From assembly GCF_001949145.1 (NCBI RefSeq), contig NW_019091378.1, forward strand, positions 1,234,379-1,298,378: a DNA stretch of 64,000 nt, written 5' to 3'. The translations under genes and the position numbers were made by a program. Source of the stretch: Acanthaster planci. Lineage: Eukaryota; Echinodermata; Asteroidea; Valvatida; Acanthasteridae. Under the pieces are notes generated by a model. The model did no database searches. It was not told the origin of the DNA and worked only from the letters and a program-made list of their open reading frames with translations. Positions 12,458-25,200 of the stretch are shown here, one piece after another (the stretch's first letter is position 1; each line of letters begins with the position of its first letter).

Positions 12458-14034
12458 ACAGTTATTGCACATTTTTTGAAACTGCCAGTAATATCTTGAA
12501 GTTCCTTTTTTGTGACGATGAATTCTTGCACAAGCACAATAATCAGCCTGGGGTATTACCCTATTGGACAGGGTATACATATATGTCAAAACCTTGTGCA
12601 GTCTGACCAATCACTAGGCCTGTTCTAGCAACCCGCAAATGATTGTGGATGTTTCCATGACACCCGGTCCTTTTCTGAAGTGTTGAAGCATATGGAACAA
12701 ATAACACAGACTGGAAAGTTGTGTTTGCAAAAAATCTACATTTATTTGGCTATACATACAAGACCATTACAGACATCATTTGTGGGTTCTAAAACATGTT
12801 TGTACTGATGTGATTAGAAATTCATCGTTGCTAACTTGAGATGTAATGTTGAAGTTGGACGAAAATGAAATCGTTTTGGCGATGACCACCAGAATATAGC
12901 CAGGAAGGGTACAGGGACAGGTCATTATGCCCATATTTGGTAATACATATACTCTTGACTGATAATGTGCTCTTTTGCTTTAAACTCCTGAATTTAAACA
13001 TCACCTCACAGCACCCCATTCATTTGTATTCCTTCCCAAACTCATTTTCAATGCACTCAGTTTGTTGCAATATTTGATGACAGTGTGACACTGAACATTA
13101 CTTGAAGTCCTGTATGGATTAATTGGCACTACGAGAGTCACAAGACGTGGAGTGTAACAAGTCAAAAAAATTCAATGATGATTCAGGTCATCGGGTGCCC
13201 AAAGTGCTGAGATTTCTTCAGAAATATTAATTCCAGAATTGGTCTGTGTGATTGTGGAAAGGGACCAAAGTAGTGGGCCTTTTTTCTAGTAATGCTGAAA
13301 GCATATGTTTGGGATTAAAATGCACATGTACGACACACTCATGAGTAAACGCAGCACACAAAGTCTGAACTGAATTCACATTTTTTTCTGCCAAATACAT
13401 GTACTTGTTTGGTGTGCCAGTACAATTGTTTTCTCGCCCATTCGTCAGAGTTATATCCAAATTTATACGTACATGTATCAACTATTTGGCCATTTGGTTT
13501 TTTCAGGGTTATAACCAAATTTTTAAATGCCAACCATTTGGCAATTAACAATTTGATGATCGGCTTTCCTCACAAAAGAGGTACAAAAAGGTGAAATGAG
13601 GTTGATGAATGAATTATGATTATAATATCAGTGTCAGTGATAGTGAGTGCACCCTCTGGAGTTGGCGACCTCTGACCCTCAGTTTTTGTCTTTAGTCCAT
13701 GTCCATTAAACTTTTTCATTTTGCATGTATCCAACAAGGTTGCTTTCACAGTGCAGCTATTGTGCTTCTAAGAAATCCATATCCTTTTACTGGCACAGGC
13801 TAATTGCCATCTTACTCTTGGTAGTTGTTAAAGTAGTTTGTACACCAAGCCTTACCAGGCCTCATCAGAAATAAATTTCAAAGGCTGAGAGCCTGTCATG
13901 CCTTGCTTCACTACACAGTTACTAAGGCAACAGGCTGTTGTTGCCATGGTGATAATTGCCCGGACTAATGGGCAGTATTGTCCAGGGGCCTGCAAAATGT
14001 CAAAGGCAGCTTATTGGCCTTGAGAACAGATAAA

Positions 14035-14056
14035 CGTACATGTACATGTACATGTA
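14035..14056. repeat. ACATGT hexanucleotide run
   Basis: Tandem GTACAT units. Similar runs occur throughout the window, for example at 16373, 16422, 31663, 57425 and 63658. Confidence 0.8.
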
Positions 14057-14632
14057 CTGCCCACATTGTGCTGTAGTTTCTGGTTGTGATAAGATGAGAT
14101 TGTAATATCACCCAAACCTTGGGGCACATCGGTTTTCCTCCTGGGTCTCACTTTCCTGGTGTTCTCTGGTCATGCTGTTTCACAGGTTGTGCAGTATTAG
14201 TGAGGAGATTGTGGTAATCATAAAGGCATCCTTTTTTTAAATAAGCTACAGTTTATTTCTGGAATAAACTTAGATGCTGAAGGCGCATACATGTACGTAC
14301 ATGCTTATGGGTGTCTTGATACTTACTTGGTACGATTCATGTATGATTAAATTTAAAAAGAAGGGAAAAAAAATTGACAGATCTCTCACATGTACATGTA
14401 AGAGATCAGAAAAAAAACCCAACTAAATGTGCAAGTGAATACTTGTTGTATTAGGGACAATTCTTCCAGAAATTTCAGTTCGAAATGTCATCTGAAACAC
14501 CACCTGATCCATGAATTTTGATGATCAGGACCAGGGAAAGTACCCTGTTAACCTTACACCTCTTTGTTGGTGGATGACTGATTTTGTATTTTTTTATGTT
14601 TATTTTGTTGCTCCTATCCCAATATTCTGCAG

Positions 14633-14792
14633 GCAAACATTCATGACAGATGTTGACGAGGCACGCCGCAAACACCAACAGGAAGACCAGGAGCACTACG
14701 TAGAGATGCTAGCTCACCAGGCCCGCGTCAACGAACAGAGGACGCGCATCGTAACCGATAAGAAAAAAGCTACAGAAGATATGAAGCCATGA
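14633..14792 (+). CDS. Terminal exon of a small unidentified protein
   Basis: A splice acceptor (ATTCTGCAG) ends at 14632 and the frame then runs to TGA at 14790-14792. From the first in-exon Met (14643) it reads 49 residues: MTDVDEARRKHQQEDQEHYV, then a charged, helix-prone stretch ending ATEDMKP. The incoming frame needs two bases from an upstream exon if coding starts earlier. The composition (many Glu, Gln, Arg, Lys; no Cys) suggests a single amphipathic or coiled-coil helix. GC content is higher than the flanks and an AATAAA follows 78 bp after the stop. I do not recognise the family. It ends about 400 bp before the SLX4 start on the same strand. Confidence 0.55.
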
Positions 14793-14869
14793 CGAGCCAT
14801 GCTACGTAGCATGTAGTGCTCCGTGCCATTTGACTGCAGGCTGTATATATATAGGTTGCTTAACTGTAG

Positions 14870-14875
14870 AATAAA
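14870..14875 (+). terminator. Polyadenylation signal AATAAA
   Basis: Lies 78 bp downstream of the stop at 14792. It fits the end of the small upstream gene and separates it from SLX4. Confidence 0.6.
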
Positions 14876-15204
14876 CAATGAACAATCGAGATGATTCTTC
14901 AGTCATGATGTGAAGCTTTTAATTTCATGATACCAACTGATTTCCATCGAGATGAGGAATAGGATCAACGGTTTGACATGTTGAGGAAGTATAGACTTTG
15001 TTATTTGTGGCGATATTTGAAATTTTCTCATTAAGAAATTCTTTGAAGAACGTGCAACTTAAGCCAGTGATGAGAGCATAGTGGAATGTATCTTGATGCT
15101 GATGTTCCATTTTACAGTCCTGGTCTGCATTTGTCAACACAGCTGTTCTGAAACGCTACATGTAACTTTGAAAATTTTGGTCTCCCTGTCAGAGCTAGTT
15201 GGTC

Positions 15205-16222
15205 ATGAATGAGATGCCTCAAGAACAGACCCCGAATAATGCATCACAGAGCGATTGCGGGAAATTGTCAGCAAGAACTGAGGATGGCCACCCAGAGTTG
15301 AATGATACAAACATTGCTCAGAAATCAGCTGGCCAACAGAACGTGCCAGACAAGACTGACTCGGTTGAGCTTTGCAGGGCCAGCGGTGATTCCAACCCCT
15401 CAAAGACATCCTCCAGGATAGGCCGGCTGTCCCGCCGTCGAGATGCCGGCCGCCTCGGCCCCCCTGGCAAACACAATCCCTCATCAGCGAGTGCCCACAG
15501 GGAGGTGATGAAAGCCATCCTCGGAGAGACCTCCTTGAACCAGAGCAGTGACTTCAAGGAGCCATGGAGCCGGGGCCCAGCCCTCCAAGAACCCGGATGC
15601 CGGCGAAAGGCTGATACATCCCTCAGCCGGCTCAAGGGCAGCAAAGCTTCGAAAACCCAGACCTCAGGTTCGGTAAATCAGTCGGCCCCTGATACCCTGG
15701 ACCACAGTGAACCCACCACCAGCAAAGAGGAAAAACAATCAAGAGGCCAGCTGAACACCCCTGAGTCATCCGTTAATGTTAAAACCAGAAGCTATGGGGA
15801 TGCCGTGAACACTCCCACCTCCGTCAACAAATCTCCAGTAAAGGCCTGTTTGGTGTATGTGTCCAGACTGAAGTTATCTTCAGACTCTCAGCCCGCCGCC
15901 AAGCTAAATTGCAAGGTAGCCGTGTCAGATGAGCCCCTTGAGCCTATGCATCTGTCCAATCCGGCTACTGATACGTCAACTGGATGCAGTGAGGCCGAGT
16001 CCAAGCCAGCCTCACTCCCTGAAACTAGTAACTTCGGAGACGGCGATGCAAGGAACGAACCCCCTGCGGACCAGGCCAGGGACAATCTCCGTAGGTGCCC
16101 AGTATGCCAAGAGACATTCCATGGCATAAATGCAACAGAGACCATACAGCAACATGTAGAAAGGTGTTTGCGCCAACGGTTTGCTAACTCCGTCCAGGCC
16201 CGAGATTACACAGGCAACTCTG
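15205..16222 (+). CDS. SLX4: SLX4 exon 1: N-terminus and extra UBZ4-like finger
   Basis: The ATG at 15205 follows an in-frame TAG at 15196-15198 and a strong acceptor (CCCTGTCAG, ending 15192). The exon encodes a polar, probably disordered N-terminus and then C-X2-C-X15-H-X3-C starting CPVCQETFHG (residues 298-321). Donor is CTCTG|GTACAG, phase 1. The finger sits upstream of the two that match human SLX4. Confidence 0.85.
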
Positions 16223-19200
16223 GTACAGTATTTCAATATTTGAACACGTCTTGAACCGAAAAACTGTAACCCACAAATCAGGCCTTTGTTTGGTTCGAAC
16301 CAGGGTCCTCTAGAGATGGAAATTACAAAACAAGATAGGCGTACCTGTACATGTATACAGATATGTCGAGAGTACATGTACATGTGCACCATGGCTGCCA
16401 ACTTCCGTACACACGGATTGTACATGTACATGTATCTGCAATCCTGCTCTTGTTAGATTATCACATTGTATGTACTGATTTATTGACCAGAAAAGAAAGC
16501 CATAGACGTTATTCATGGGTCAGCCATATTGAAATAAAAATCCTTAATCTCTTCAGTTTTGAATGTTGAGAATAGAAATGCAGGCACTGAAATGAAATTT
16601 CATGATAAATTACATGTAGTGTAAGTACATACATTCTACTGTACTTTGATGAATAATTGTGAATTTATGATTAACCAATCAAAAGCATGCCTTCGTATTT
16701 TAAGCCAGATTTAGAAAAAGTATTGAAAGGGAGGCTGGGAATTATATTATAAAAACAGTCTTGGGCCATCCTTATTGACAGTTTGCAAGTTATACAATGT
16801 AAAACAGATTCAGGAAATAAGATTGAAAATGGCTTTCTCATGAATAAGGTTTATTACCATGGTAGCACATTGCACAATTGCAGGTTGTACGAGTGTGTGT
16901 TCAGTGACCAATTAGAGCATTGCACTTTGCCAAACGGCACGCTTGCCGAAAGTTCAAGGACACTCACGTGAGTGTGGTGCCTGGCATTAGTCTATACAAT
17001 GTACATGTACTTTGTGTGGATCCCAGACCAGAAATACATGCAGACTTTACTAAATGCAGCATGTGGGAACTTTATGTGGGGCACGTCAGGTTCGTAAAGC
17101 TCACATGTACATGTACATGTACATGTATGCTCTCTGAAAAAAAATTCAGAGGCATTGTAGATTAGGGTTATTCACAACAGAATGAAGAGAAAAAGTAAAG
17201 GAAACCCTCAACAAAAATCCAGCCTAAAATGGAGTTCACAGTTACAAGAAAAACAGAGAACTTTCTCCCTGGTTTCTTTAAAAACATGGATATGCACATG
17301 TACAATGAATGCCCACAGTAGGTACATGTATGCGGTGTAGGCATGCGTACACAGACTGTGTTATGATAATGCATGTAGTTTTTATATTCACAAATACTTT
17401 TTGCCCTAACAAAAAAATTGAAATGGTTGTGGGAAGATACCGTACATGTCTCTGAAATTTAGAGGAAAGTCAACCTTATTCCAATGAATTCGACAAGATC
17501 CTACAGCAAAGCAAATCTGTGTTGGTGAGCTAACAGTGAATGAAAGATTTCCTGTTCTGGTTTTTGAATCTTGTTTCCCTTGGCAAAATTCTTACGAAGT
17601 ATGCGTTATTGGGTCAGGATTAAAGGCCTTAATCGGGCCCTGTGTTAAAATAAAAAGAAAGAAAAATTCTGTTACAAGAATGTTGCTGTCAAGCAGACCC
17701 CGGGCATTTGTTTTACATGTGTACCTGCCCTTAGGTTTGACTCTAACACTGTTCTGTTTAATAAGTTTGCCCCCTTTTTGCAATTTCTGTATTGTGGCAA
17801 AAGTAAACTGTGTGAAGCTTTCCAGAATGATGTCGCAAGTACATATAATGTTTCTTTCATTTTCTGCAAGACGACACATCTGCTTGTGATTGAAACACAG
17901 AGGTCTGCTGAGTAGAAAACAACGATGATCGTTTTTAGTTCATGCTGTTGGCCTCACAGGGTGGAGGGGTCACCCACCAATGTCGTTCCTGTGTTGTTAT
18001 TCGTTGTGTCCTTTTGTCAGGAATGAAGACCAAATGGAAGCTACCCCTAGCAAAGCCGAGTCAATTTGAATACAGTGTTGAGGGAGAAGTACTATTTGGT
18101 CATATTTTGGGACATAGAATATTCATTAGCTGCCTTTGTGTTAATACTCCTAACACCTTTAAAATGTGTTGCTGTTTTTCAGTTCTTAGATTTTCAAATC
18201 CAAATATTGGATTGTGAAAATAAATATTCAATTATTCAATGGAATATCCAAACAATGAACACAGCCTGAGCAGATAGACCGATATTCAGTAATTTCTCTA
18301 TGGTTTTTTTCCTCCTCTTTTGTCTTTTGGAATTCTCAAAGGTGACACAAGCGGCGATGAGGAGTTTGCCCGGCAGCTACAGCGACGGGAGGAAGAGAAG
18401 CTAGAGGAGGAGAGGCTGACGGACAGTGAGAGGTACTTCTGCCACCTCTGCCAGAGAGATCTCAGCCACATGAACACCACCAGGAGAGCCCAACACATCA
18501 ACAGGCAAGAACCGGGAGCCATACGGGCAATTTCACAATAGAGTGGGCCGCCAACCGATTGCCCCAGAGCGGCTTTGTTTTCTTAAAGTTAACATGTTGC
18601 TATGTGCAGTAGAGCGAGTGGCAGTTGACAACCTGAGGAAAGGATTTTGATAAATCAGGGTTTTTACGCATGGTTCACTTGGAAATTTTCTACCCGTAAA
18701 ACCAAGCAATAGGAATGTTCGGATGTTCATGTATCACACAGAAGTGGATTGGAAGCCCATACAAGGGTGGTTGTGGTTTGTTTGTATATATATGTGCATA
18801 GTGAATGGTAAAGACTACACAAAATGAAATTTTCAGCTGAATGTGCACCAAATCCATAGAAAGTGAGCTTACAAAGAGAATATCCCAGTGTATTTGACTA
18901 CACACTGTATTTTAGAGTGAAAGCAAAGTTCAGAAAGTATTAAATCTCACAGGAGGAGCTTGATAAGCATAGATTAACGACAGTAATTTTTGTCCAATAT
19001 CTCAGATGCATTGATACCATAGAAGCAATTGAACCACCACAGCGACCAGTCAGAATCCAACCAGTGAGACAAGCAGTTCCCGACTGCCCTGTTTGTGGCA
19101 AACACTTCAGTACCAAAAGGGTGAGGTTTTGTGTCCAATGTTAGTCTAACTACTGTGGACAGACTCGTATGTTGATGCATTCCAAGGGGAATGATTTACA

Positions 19201-22200
19201 TTTTGTTTTAAAACATTTTTGGGGTTTATATTAAGTACTCTGTAACAAATTAGTCATAATTTTCTCACTTTACTGAAGATCTGAGTAGAGAACTAAAGGA
19301 ATACGGCATTTTGTGATTAACCTTAACCATGCCAAAGCCCAAAATATTCTTTGTGATTTCCCTTGATTCTTCGAAAATAAAATTGAACAGAATCATATTG
19401 AATGTTGTTGTTTGCCTCCTTTCATTGTCTTTTTGTTTATAGCAAAGAGAATCACATCTGAAGAAATGCGCCCGGAAGCATGAGGTATCAGCTCAGCAGC
19501 TGATTGCTTTGGTAAGAGTGCAGGAGGAGGAACTACCGCGGAATGAAGGTTCAGTAGGAGTTTCTGTGGGAAGTTCCACCAGAAGTTCCACAGGAGGTTC
19601 CAGTGGAAGTTCCAGTGGAAGTGCCAGAGGAGGGTCTGTTCAAGGGAGGTCCATAGGAGGCTCAGTTGGAGGTTCCGATGGGGGCTCCAGTAGAGGTTTT
19701 AGAACAGGTGAGGCCGGAAGTTCTGTCGGGGGGTTGACAGGAAGTGCCACAGAAGGTTCTGAAGGAGGTTCTGCAGTTGGTTCCGTAGGAGGTTCTACAA
19801 GAGGTTGCAATAGAGGAGCCCTCGTGAGCAGTACGGTCACAGCAGGCCTGGAAGGAGGTCTGGAGGGCACATCAGCGGGTGCCAAAGCTGCCGCAGCCAG
19901 TGTCAAGTCAGATACAGGGACAGCGAGGGCCAATTCTGTGGACGCACTTGGGTCGGCAGGCATTGCGGTTTCATCAGGGTCATCAGCTACCAGAGGCAGG
20001 GGAGGCAGGAAGGGTAGCAGGGGGAGGAATGGCACCAGAGGGAAGGGCAGGCAGAAGCACCAGACGCCCGTGGAAACACAGTGAGTAGCCGGTTGCACGT
20101 AAGGGTTCGAAGGGCCTGTTGTACGGGCTTTTTTTTTTTCAAATGTGACTGGACAAAGGGAATTCAACAGCGATAAAGCAGATTCAACTCAAGCAAATAT
20201 GCACTGCGTATATTTGACATGGCGTTACAGATACAAATTGGCATTCTTGTCTGCTTCAGCCATGTACATGTATACTGTAGTCCTTGATGAATCTGGACAA
20301 GTACTGCGCCTGTAACTGCAGAATTGCATGCAAATTGAAATCTTTTGTCTGATCAACATTCTGCCCATTAGTGTTAGGCTCTTGCTATAATATCAGATGC
20401 ATACTCATAAGATGCGACATCTCTGAAATCCAGGCTTCACTTTTTTTTCTGTATTCTCCAGTTATCCTTTGATGGTTTTGCTTCGTGCTCATTTGAAATA
20501 AAGCTACAGCAATCAGCAAATGACACCATTCCTGAAATTGACATTTTCTAAAGTCCATGGCGATAGTTATTGCCTAGATAGTTTAAATTTGAGAAAAAGG
20601 GGAATGAAAAGTGAATGCAAGTTACTTCTACATTTACTTATCAGATAATGGAGATCTGTTCAGATGTATAAAAGCAAATCATGTAATGTTTTACATTCGT
20701 ACAATGGTAAGAATAATTTCCTATGAAATGGATCATTCCATAATTCCCTTGATGAAATTACACAAAGCCACCATTGCATTAAGAAATTCAAAAGTGTGGA
20801 ACGTGGACATTAATAGCCCTTGTGAGTTGAATTGCAAAGAATGCGCCATCTGTTTCCTATGCTGTGGTTGAGGAAGCTTGTTAGCCAAAATACCAATTGC
20901 TGATGGGGAGTCGGTATGCATGCAAATGATGTTTCGTTGGTGTATATTAGGCCCCTAGATGAGGAAACTCAAATGGCGCTGGCCCTGTCTGCCTCACTGG
21001 TTCAGCAGCCTGATGCCAAGGTGTCAATGGGGGAGGCCGCTGCCCAGTCTTCTGGAACTGCACCCAAGCCTACCGGAAAGATGGGCCGCAAGAAAAGGAC
21101 TGGCAAGAAACTTGAAAATAAGTAGGTATTCTCCTGTGTTCTATGGAGGGAAGAGGATCTTATGTCATAGTTTCAAACACAATGATGCAGCCACCATATT
21201 GAATGGGCCCGTACAATGCAACTTTTAAAGCACTTCTTCCAAATACCTGTTTTCGTACCATGTAACCTGATTTAATTTTGTGTCAGCCATTTTAAGGCAT
21301 TTTGCTCATGAGCAAAAGCATAATGTCGTCCAAAGGAATCTCACTATTGTAGCCATTACTGCACAAACATTTGTCAGAATTTTGACTCATTTGATTTTGT
21401 AAATTTCTGTTTACTTTGGGGATTGTTTGTTGTTTTAGTTCATGACAGTGAGCAAAGTTTTCTCACAAACTTTTTAGTAAGCAAATTTTTGGTTCACTGT
21501 TGGAACAGAAAAAGCCAAAATGGACACAGCCTTCCTATAATGACTTCACAGTATCTGAACAGCGCCCTCATTTGTCAAGCTAATTTTCAGGCCTCCGACT
21601 TTCCTGTAATTTCAAAATGAACAGTGTGTGACAAAATTGTCCATTGTTGCAACAGGTTGAAATGAAGTACAATTGCGGCCTCATTTAGCCCACCAAGTTG
21701 GCTGTTCCCTAATCTCTGGTTGGTTAAAATTAGCAAATACTTGAAAACTGAAGCCCTGGTGTTAAAACCAACTTCCCAGCTTGTCAGATTTTATGTTGGT
21801 ACATGTATGTCAGATTTGCAGGACAGTCTGTTTCCCTTTAATATTGAAAGTGACATCCATGCAGTAGTGAATGTACATGTATACTGCCAGATTGCTGTGA
21901 GGCAGGCAGATTCTCCGCAGATCAGCTGATTTCCTGGTTTTTGTATTTTTTTGTTACTTCCTGTTTGCGAAAGTGCAAATGAAAAGATACTGTTCGCAGT
22001 CTTGCACTGTCTGGAATGCCCTATTGTCTTCCCCGACTTCCCAGTTGCATGTCTATATATTTGTACATTGAGATTTTTATACTGTGGTTCACGTTTGGAT
22101 GTGCTTCTTATCAGAGAGGTTCCACTTCTCCTGAGGAGAACGGTCGAGGAACGCAGTCAAGTGTTAGGGGCCCGGATGGCTGATCTCGTAGTCCCGCAGG

Positions 22201-25200
22201 TAAATCACAGGAGAGATGAATCGGAGCACAGAAAGTCATGCCTAAGAACTTGGTGTGTTGAGCAAAAGACAGCAGTGCACCAGTTGAAAGCAGTATGCAT
22301 CCCATGGCTGTTCTGGCCTGTGACCGTCTTTTGGTGAAAGCAGATATTCTCTGTGCTTCGTAACCTTCCATTTTGCTGTATGCTAGATGTACACGCAGGG
22401 GTATTGATACTGGTGAGAGGGTGAGTGCAGGAATTTATGTTGTGTGGCCCACGGAGTACTTCTGAGATTCAGTGTAAGAATATAATGCATTCAGGCACTG
22501 GAAAGTATGTTCGCTTTTTGTCTGAATGTACACAAAACAGATATCGTCTTTGTAGAGAAATATGCCTTGGCATTGGGATTGTACTGTAGTGTGCTGGTCT
22601 ATGTACCTATGGTGCAGAGTGCATGTAGCCAATTTTTGGCTGAATGGGCACAAAATCATGGTGTCATCACACAGGAACACATGTCTGCATTCTCCTTTCA
22701 TGTAGGAACGCACCTCTGTAAAGAAAACACCAAGTATGAAAAGGAGCAGGGTAGCCAGGCGACACCAGAACCTGTCGCCCCGCAAACCGAGAACTTGCAT
22801 ACATCTGGCTGAGGCAGCAGCTGCCGCGAGTCAACAAGCCCACCAAGAGGAGGACCTCGGTGACTCGTCACCAGGGAAAGTAAGTTGCCTAGCAGCCACA
22901 TTTTGAGTTTGGCAAGGACCAGTTTCTACCAGTTTGAGGGCTTACTCAGATTGAAAAATGAATATTCCACCTAATATTCAATTAAATATTTAAATATTCA
23001 GTCAACCAAGCCTCTAGAGAAGCATTTCTTGTTGATACTCAAAGTTATACCTTATAATCATTACAAGAATTTCTCACTTTTATCAGCACAAAGGAAATGA
23101 TTTATTATTTAGTAAAGCGTTATCACATGATGTTATTTTAGATAAATACTTTTGCTCCAGAAAAAGTTTTTATGAGAAGTTTGATAATATGTGGAATGAT
23201 TATGTTTTTGTGCTGCTGATAGCCTGCCACCACAATTTTTATCAGAAGACAGTCTAGTTTTTCCTTTTTATTTCATTTTACTGCAATATGAATATTCAGT
23301 TTAAATATAATCATTTGCATATGTAGTAGTCATTTTATCATATATGAATGTATTCAAGGACTTGGTACAGGCTGAACAGATTCTTTATGTAAACGGTAGA
23401 CTAAATGGAATTCGTGCCAAGGTATTCATCAAACATCCCTAAGGGTGCTAAATTGACAAAAAAGTCTGTGAGAAATTTGAGTTTTTGTCCCCTTTTTTTA
23501 GCATAGCCTGTTACAAATCTAGGTTTAGCCAAGAAACCGTCATTTTTTTTGGCAGTGTATTTTTCCTGAGAATCTAGGAATCGCATGAATCTTCTAAAAT
23601 CCTCCACTACATGGGAGTCCAATGGTGCATTGTTTGCCCTCTGATCCTTGAGGGAAACCAAACCCTGACTGAAGCAATGGTTGAGTCTTATCTTCCTTAA
23701 TTCTAGTGATTTCAATCGGGGGCAAGTTGGAGCAATTGTTAAATGTAGTCAGCTGTCGTTACCTGTGATTTGACCAACATCTCCCAAATGATGGATGGTT
23801 TGGACCACCTGTGACCAGGCTCGTAGGCAGAGTTGCAATGCTGGTTATTAATAGCCAATTCACATGTAATTTCTCAGTACAGAGGGAACCATACACATGA
23901 TAATAATTATATAAGTTGTCACCGACTGTGAACGCTGCCAGAATTGTAGCTAACAGCAAAATGTGACGATGTGGATTTTAAGAAATGGTTTGACTGGGGT
24001 CACTCAAGCGAGACTGCACTGCTGTGCATTGATAAAAGGCATTTGGTTAGTGGTTGAACTATAGGTCATGCAGGAGTGACTTGCCCTTGATTTGACACAC
24101 ACGGTAGGGAAAGGGTTAATGCCGCAGAGATCTTCAAAACCTGGCGGATTTGGCAAGATGTGACAAACTTAGAATTGAAGTTATACAGATGTACATGTAA
24201 TTTCCTTTAGTTGAATCTTCAGTCAGCATACATGTACTTAAATTCAACCATTTGCACGTTGTAGGGTTGGGCATTCTTCATGTACACTTTACACTTTTCC
24301 CGCAGTCATTTTTTTTCGTGCCAAAACCTTGTGACTTGGGTCAAAACCAGAACAAAATGTGTCCAATTTATAAAAAAAAAAACGTAATTCAAATCTGCAG
24401 AAATCTAAGCCGGTACCTTTGTGGAGTCTGGCATCGGCCTCATCCAGTAGCAGTCAGATGCCTTTCTATGTCCGTCAACTGTTGCCAGTCGTTACCCCTC
24501 AGAAACCGGCATCAGCGAGGCGAGCTCATGTAGCAGTAGGACCTACTACCCCCGGGAAGCAGAGCCAGGCACAGCCCAGCCAATCGGTAAGGATCTTGGC
24601 CGGTTCGTTGGGGTCGGGCTGGGTGGTAGGGGGTTAGTAGGCTAGGTTAAGTGGGATGGGTTGCGGTGGGTTTGGTTGGTTCGGATTAGATCGGTTGGAA
24701 TGGGGTTGGGTCTAGGGTGGGTTGGGTTGGGTGTGTCTCGTGGGACGGGGTGCATGCTTTGTTTTTTGTTTACAGTATACTGTTATGTAGAAACAGCCAA
24801 AGTTAGGAAGCCAGTTCAACATATGTGTTCAATTAAGATCAGCCTTGTTTTTGACATGAATGTGCTAGCCTGTGCTGCTGAACGCTGTGGCATCTAACTG
24901 TGAATGTATCTGGCGTTGAGTTACGTATGTGCACAGATTGGATACAGTTATGTAATAAATACGGCCGTTTCACAATAGTGCACCACCAAGAGTTTGTAAC
25001 GTGTTGGCCAATCACAATGTGCGAAATTTGTCGACCCACTGCACGTTTGGAAAGGATCGACATAATTTTAGGTGTTATGATTGGCCAATGTATTGCAAAC
25101 TCTTGGTGGCGCACTATTGTGAATCGCCCGTATTCACACATTGGTATGCTGAACAAGTTCAGTGGATACAATGTGTACATGAACACGTACCATGTGACTG

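Larger units (their letters stand above)
10050..14590. other. Gene-poor spacer
   Basis: Apart from the element at 12106-12457, the region holds only short chance frames, poly-C or poly-T runs and ACATGT repeats. Upstream exons of the small gene at 14633 must lie here or further left if that gene is multi-exon, but I could not identify them. Confidence 0.5.

Noticed and set aside
16285-16310. GGTTCGAACC, resembling a tRNA or SINE B box
   Set aside because: No A box or cloverleaf could be drawn around it.
19640-20167. Minus-strand Pro/Glu-rich frame of 175 codons
   Set aside because: It is the complement of the Gly/Ser repeat in SLX4 exon 4, open only because of the repeat.
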